From assembly GCA_963576475.1 (NCBI GenBank), contig OY754970.1:42641147-42705146 (forward strand): 64,000 bases of DNA. Reading direction: 5' to 3'. The position numbers and the translations under genes are program-made. Each line of letters begins with the position of its first letter. Within the stretch, counting starts at the first letter, position 1. Origin of the DNA: Molanna angustata (lineage: Eukaryota > Arthropoda > Insecta > Trichoptera > Molannidae). Under the pieces are notes generated by a model. The model saw only the letters and a list, made by a program, of their open reading frames with translations. It made no database searches and had not been told where the DNA came from. This document shows positions 59,775-64,000 of the stretch, piece by piece.

Positions 59775-59965
59775 CCAGGGGGGCAAGTCTGGTTCGACTG
59801 GCGAAATCAAAAACCTAGTGATTACCAATATCATGGATATAATTATCATAATGGATTTCTAAGACATCTAAAGATATTGTAGAACTCCATATAATAATTA
59901 TATACATGATATGGTTAATCACGAGGATTTTGATTTCGCCGATTGAACCATACTTGCCCCCCAGG
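59775..59965. mobile_element. Foldback MITE, copy 2 of the 26500-26688 family
   Basis: Ends CCAGGGGGGCAAGTCTGG and CTTGCCCCCCAGG. The interior is palindromic (GGCGAAATCAAAA with TTTTGATTTCGCC; ATATCATGGATATAATTAT). Flanked by TTAA on the left and TCAA on the right. Confidence 0.82.
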
Positions 59966-60374
59966 TCAATTATTTTGGTGAAAACATGAGTAGATAGGTA
60001 CCCATGTCTCGTTTTTTTAAACTTAATCTTAAAAAACTTTCGAGATTAATGATTACTATTTTGATAATTTAATTGTAAATAATCTGTCTGATTCAATAAT
60101 GCTTATTGGACATCGAACTCTAAATCTTCAGTTCTGAAGACGAAATACAGCACAGTGGGTACTTAATGTAAAAAGGAAAATATATGACACATAAAGAATA
60201 ATATTCCTTGGCCATTGCTCGCTGGTACAGTAGGTAAGTAATTCCTGATTATAAATAACAATTGAATATTTGAAAAAATAAATACTAACTTTAACTAAAC
60301 CTGTATTGTCTATCGAAGATCATCAGCATATAAACTTAATAAATTAAATAAATAAATTAAAATTCAACCTCACT
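59966..60374. other. AT-rich sequence, no gene seen
   Basis: Nothing recognisable. Confidence 0.4.
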
Positions 60375-60500
60375 CATTCATTCATACCATCCCGTCATAT
60401 CCCATGGCACAGTTTATGGGAACTAGTGACAGACGTGAGAGTGTGAAATATCTAATAAAAGGAAGAACGACACATAGTGTATACCCACACGTCAATCTAA
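60375..60500 (-). repeat. 'CATACCATCAC' family, copy 3
   Basis: TTCATACCATCCCGTCATAT, GTGACAGACGTGAG and TATACCCACACGTC match the copies at 25026 and 26390. Confidence 0.5.
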
Positions 60501-60504
60501 GTAG

Positions 60505-60572
60505 GTGATGGAAATTGGTCATGACAGGACTCGCGACCACTGGATAACTAACCGCTCTGCCACCAATCAATC
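60505..60572 (-). mobile_element. SINE family A head fragment
   Basis: The complement shows GTGGCAGAGCGGTTAGTTAT and a partial box B (GGTCGCGAGTCCTG). Confidence 0.65.
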
Positions 60573-60727
60573 TGCTAATAGGTAATATACGCAGTGAATA
60601 ACGATCACTTTACACAGTAGGTAGGTTTCACGTTTTACCAATATTAAATATAAACTCTATTCGGTGCCGTCTAATGAAACAGACTTACAAGAATAGAAAA
60701 ACAATTAGGTATCTACCCTAAATAAAA

Positions 60728-61190
60728 AAATGAGGACATCACACTATTTCAAAGTTTTCTTCGCGTTGAAATGATAAATAAAAAATATTTTTCGTCAGTC
60801 CGTAGATTTTTTTTTTCATTCATACTGCCAATGTCAAAAAACATATAATGTTAAACGCAGTTATTTTACACAGCAAACACATTCAAATACAGAACAAACA
60901 TAATCTATGGTAAATCGATATAAATTAATGGTAGGTAGGTAGGTACTTAAGTAATTACACTAAGTTTGTATGAAATACATAATAGTTTGCAATTTTATCA
61001 TAATATAAAATGAATTAAGGTGGTTGTGACAGTTGCAGTTAGCAGTTATAACATGCATTGTTATTGATAAAACAAATTCTCTGAAAAATTCAAAGCTCTA
61101 AATGGTCGGGATGTTAGTTGTCAATCAATTACATAATTCCAGTACAGACAGACAGACAGACAGACAGGTGAAGTTAAATAAAAATTTGCT
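60728..61190 (+). repeat. Dispersed repeat family Q, copy 2, ending in (CAGA)n
   Basis: Aligns with 28690-29050 and continues to TTCCAGTA(CAGA)nGGTGAAGTTAAAT at 61137-61182, a LINE-like terminus shared with 55120-55180. A GTAGGTAGGTAGG insertion at 60930-60945 is absent from copy 1. Confidence 0.6.
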
Positions 61191-61960
61191 AAAAAAACTG
61201 TCTTAGAAAACAAAAGATTCTTGGACCTGTCATATACCTATAACGATAATTGATTCAAGTTTTGTAGATACGTTGCATTATGTAGATTTAGCTCAACTAC
61301 ATATATACGCATTAGCTATTATACCTTTAGTCGTTCCGCATCGTAGAAGAAGAAAGTATCTTCTATGTAAACCTCATTTACCTACTTATTTCGTCTGTGA
61401 ATTTGTATTATTTTCACTTTAAAATATTCAAATCTTTAATACTGTTTACTTATAGCTCATTTTGAATTACCTAACATATGTATGAAAAATTGAAATGTTA
61501 CTAACACGATCCTATCAAAAGATGAAGGACAGTTTTGTGATGAGCCGCAGAATAACAGAAATTTAATATCCCCGCTGTTGTAAATTAAATAGGAACATTG
61601 TCTTTATCATTTTAATTGTTGATGACTTATACTTAGTAAATGTTCTGTTCTTCGTAATATTTCGGTTAACCGTAGATTAGTTTACATAATCGCCATAATC
61701 GGGCGTAGGTACCTACCGCACTTCTCTATAAAGATATTGATGTGCCAACCATGAGGAGACATGGACACGGCAGTACCTATGTAAGTACATAAAAGCAGAA
61801 AAAATGCTGTTGGAAATGATATAGACGAGAATAATTTGTAACTAGAGGATTATATGATACGAACGATTCAACCATTTAAACTGTAGGTATAAGTATTCTT
61901 AAAGACGATAAAATTAAAAAATCAAATTAATAAAATGAGACTTTCGGTTAAGAAATTAAA
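61191..61960. other. AT-rich sequence, no gene seen
   Basis: No recognised feature. Confidence 0.4.
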
Positions 61961-61969
61961 TACATGTTA

Positions 61970-62130
61970 ACAGACCTCTAGAATCAATGCATTAGGTAGA
62001 CAAATATTATGTCCTCTATAGGTTCAGAACCTATAAATTAAATTAATGCAAACAGACCTCTAGAATCAATGCATTAGGTAGAGTGGGACTAATAAGACAA
62101 ATATTATGTCATCTATAGGCTCAGAACCCA
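61970..62130. repeat. Imperfect direct duplication
   Basis: CAGACCTCTAGAATCAATGC ATTAGGTAG (61974 on) is repeated from about 62053, each followed by ACAAATATTATGTC and CTATAGG.TCAGAACC. One copy has an extra AGTGGGACTAAT. Confidence 0.85.
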
Positions 62131-62169
62131 TAAAATTGATGGTCAAGATATTGGCAGAGTAGAATAATA

Positions 62170-62915
62170 GGTATGTCTATCTCGGTCACATCGTGAAACT
62201 GGGAATAGATAATTTAGAAGCTGAACTAGAAAGAAGAAGGGGTTTAGGATGGGCTGCGTTCAGCAAATTATACAAATATCCCAATCCATTGCACTTAAAG
62301 AAAAAAAGTTTTTGACGCTTGCGTACTCCCTGTGCTTACTTACGGCTTTGAAACATCTGCATTGACTAAGAGAATGATGGAAAAGTTAAGGGTGACACAA
62401 AGAGCGATGGAAAGAAGAATGTTGAATATCTCGCTAAGGGACCACATAACTAATGAATTAATGGATTAGGAAGAACACAGGAGTGGCGGATGTGTCCAAA
62501 AGATTAGTGGAGTTATGTATAAAGTGGAGTTGATGGGTGGGTCATAGGTATTTTTATTTTATTTTATTTTATTTAAACCTAACAAACATACAGTCATACA
62601 AACAAATATTACAACAAATTCAATTTTAACAATATATCATAGACCAATTTTGTTTTCGGATATTACATATCTCGGATATGTACCTATATGCTAGGTATAT
62701 CTCGGATGTCGGACGACCTATGGACAAAAGTTGTGATGGACTGGAGGCCAAGAACAGGAAGCAGAAGCGTGGGAAGGCCCCAGACCAGATGGTCCGATGA
62801 CATAAAAAAAGTGGCAGGTCCAGAATGGCGAAGAATAAAGAAACAGGATAGAGACCAGTGGAAGTTCAAGCGGGAGGCCTTTGTCCAATACTGGACTCAA
62901 GAAGAGGCTGAGTAA
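62170..62915 (+). pseudogene. RTE-like LINE remnant interrupted by a ~150-bp insertion
   Basis: Broken frames read VFDACVLPVLTYGFETSALT (62307 on) and RAMERRMLNISLRDHITNE. Then 62550-62690 is unrelated sequence starting with (ATTTT)n. The frame resumes at 62688 with MSDDLWTKVVMDWRPRTGSR and SVGRPQTRWSDDIKKVAGPE. Same family as 38773-39633, with many stops. Confidence 0.8.
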
Positions 62916-63700
62916 GAATACCTAAGGATGTAAGTTCGGTTCTATGCTTAGGTAATATTTAGTAATTGTTCGCACGCACATTACATATAATTTACGTAAT
63001 TTATATATGTAGGTTCATAATACAAAAAAAAATGTCTTGATACTGATGTAGGACGAACAATAATATTTATATCTTCTTGATGATTGTGATGTTGGTTTGG
63101 TTTCAAGTATAAGGTTGAATTATTTTAGCTGGACACGTACCTACATTTCGTAAATATAATGTACCTATGTACAATCCATTGCTTGGTATGATGACTACAG
63201 TGTATGTAACAGCGTTATTTATAGGTAGGTACATTATATTCAAGTGCTAGAAAAGAACTCTAGTGAAAGAACGAGCGCTACCAGTCAAAATACTTATTTC
63301 TACTTTTGTGTTATACTATTCAAACTTTGTTTTTAATTTTCATGAGATACTAAATAGTGTTGTTAAATTAATATACGAGAGAACTTCCACCAAGAAACTG
63401 AACTTTCACTGTACCTACATATTATGTATAGGTAGGTACTTACTATAGGTAATGAGTGTGATTGATGAGTGCTTATTTGTTTTTGATAAAATTATCACGG
63501 GCTTCAACAAAGTTCAAGTATCACTTTCCTAAAGTTTGATTGATATTGGACAACCTTTACACAGATAAAAACATTTTCTATCTCTTATCTTATTGATACT
63601 TTCATCAATCTTGCTACTTCATGTGGTTGTATAGGTACCTACAATATATGTACACAAACATTGGATAATGTTCTCTGTCGGAAGTTAATGATATCTTTGA
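62916..63700. other. AT-rich sequence, no gene seen
   Basis: Only GTAGGTACC words; the 61-codon frame here has no recognised motif. Confidence 0.45.
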
Positions 63701-63712
63701 CGTTTTTTTAAT

Positions 63713-63747
63713 ATCTCAATAGAGACGACCTGCGTCTCTATTGAGAT
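63713..63747. mobile_element. TIR-TIR relic of the 40620-40885 MITE family
   Basis: ATCTCAATAGAGACG and its perfect complement CGTCTCTATTGAGAT are separated by 5 bases (ACCTG). Almost the whole interior of the element has been lost. Confidence 0.65.
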
Positions 63748-63937
63748 TTAAAAAAATGTCATTAAAACAGTATAACTTTATATGACAACGGATTAACCAA
63801 AATTTCCCTTAGTAATATCTATCATATTATGGAAAAAAGTCGCTGGGTTAAACATTATAATATTTATAAATTGTAAAAAAAAACACTTATAAATAGAAAC
63901 ACAGTTATATTCCACAATGAGTATTTTTATTTGCCTA

Positions 63938-64000
63938 AGGGCCGGTCTTATAAACGTCCGTTAGTTAGATTTCAGACCAAACAAACCGAAATTTGATACA
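63938..64000 (+). repeat. Repeat start, truncated by the window edge
   Basis: GGGCCGGTCTTATAAACG through AAATTTGATACA match 28106-28152 with a few differences. The element continues beyond the window. Confidence 0.7.

Noticed and set aside
59775..59965. Assignment of the foldback MITE to piggyBac because TTAA precedes it
   Set aside because: The right flank is TCAA, and the other copy at 26500-26688 has no TTAA on either side.

Overview
This is a eukaryotic nuclear window, most likely from an insect. It is AT-rich and has long introns, tRNA-derived SINEs, several non-LTR retrotransposon clades, hAT and Helitron remnants, and many copies of the short palindromic word GTAGGTACCTAC. The last feature and the repeat families (R1-clade and RTE-like LINEs, and a LINE tail with a 'YHG.CSEEL...RLWNDLP' signature) fit Lepidoptera best, but I cannot exclude another insect order. 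There are no operons, no bacterial-type genes and no rRNA.

The only host gene I can support lies on the minus strand. Its first coding exon is at 37871-38017, with 5' UTR up to an acceptor at 38123. A second exon is at 2555-2731, and a third begins at 1545 and runs off the left edge of the window. All junctions have GT/AG sites and all exons join in phase 0. Together they give at least 623 residues of a Ser/Asn/Lys/Asp/Glu-rich, probably disordered protein that I do not recognise. The third exon is open for 515 codons. Intron 1 is about 35.1 kb and holds most of the window's transposable elements.

Layout: 1-2731 host exons 3 and 2; 2880-3460 LINE tail; 3523-4261 foldback element with minisatellite arms; 4315-4870 degenerate tandem repeat; 7730-9834 5'-truncated R1-clade LINE with a clean ORF; 9968-12370 long inverted repeat with a LINE remnant inside; 13120-15000 SINEs; 13356-19967 three copies of a Helitron-like element and two copies of one hAT MITE (one with a perfect and one with a 7/8 8-bp target duplication); 20142-23061 TA tracts, a 206-bp perfect palindrome and a Penelope-like element with RT plus GIY-YIG; 26500-26688 foldback MITE; 29199-30236 Helitron-like copy; 30863-32624 fifteen copies of a 117-bp tandem repeat; 34236-34568 TA tract; 37871-38123 host exon 1.

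Right of 38123 is upstream of the gene, or a further 5' intron: RTE-like LINE fragments (38773-39633, 54548-54963, 62170-62915), a hAT copy with the C-terminal transposase remnant (41433-42046), a nine-copy 164-bp satellite that appears assembled from two SINE fragments (42186-43650), a 31-bp tandem repeat (46601-46869), another Helitron-like copy (47754-48725), an L2/CR1-like LINE (48940-50575), a small MITE (50837-50979), and more SINE and LINE tails. I found no novel defence or metabolic system. The noteworthy items are repeat biology and the split host gene.
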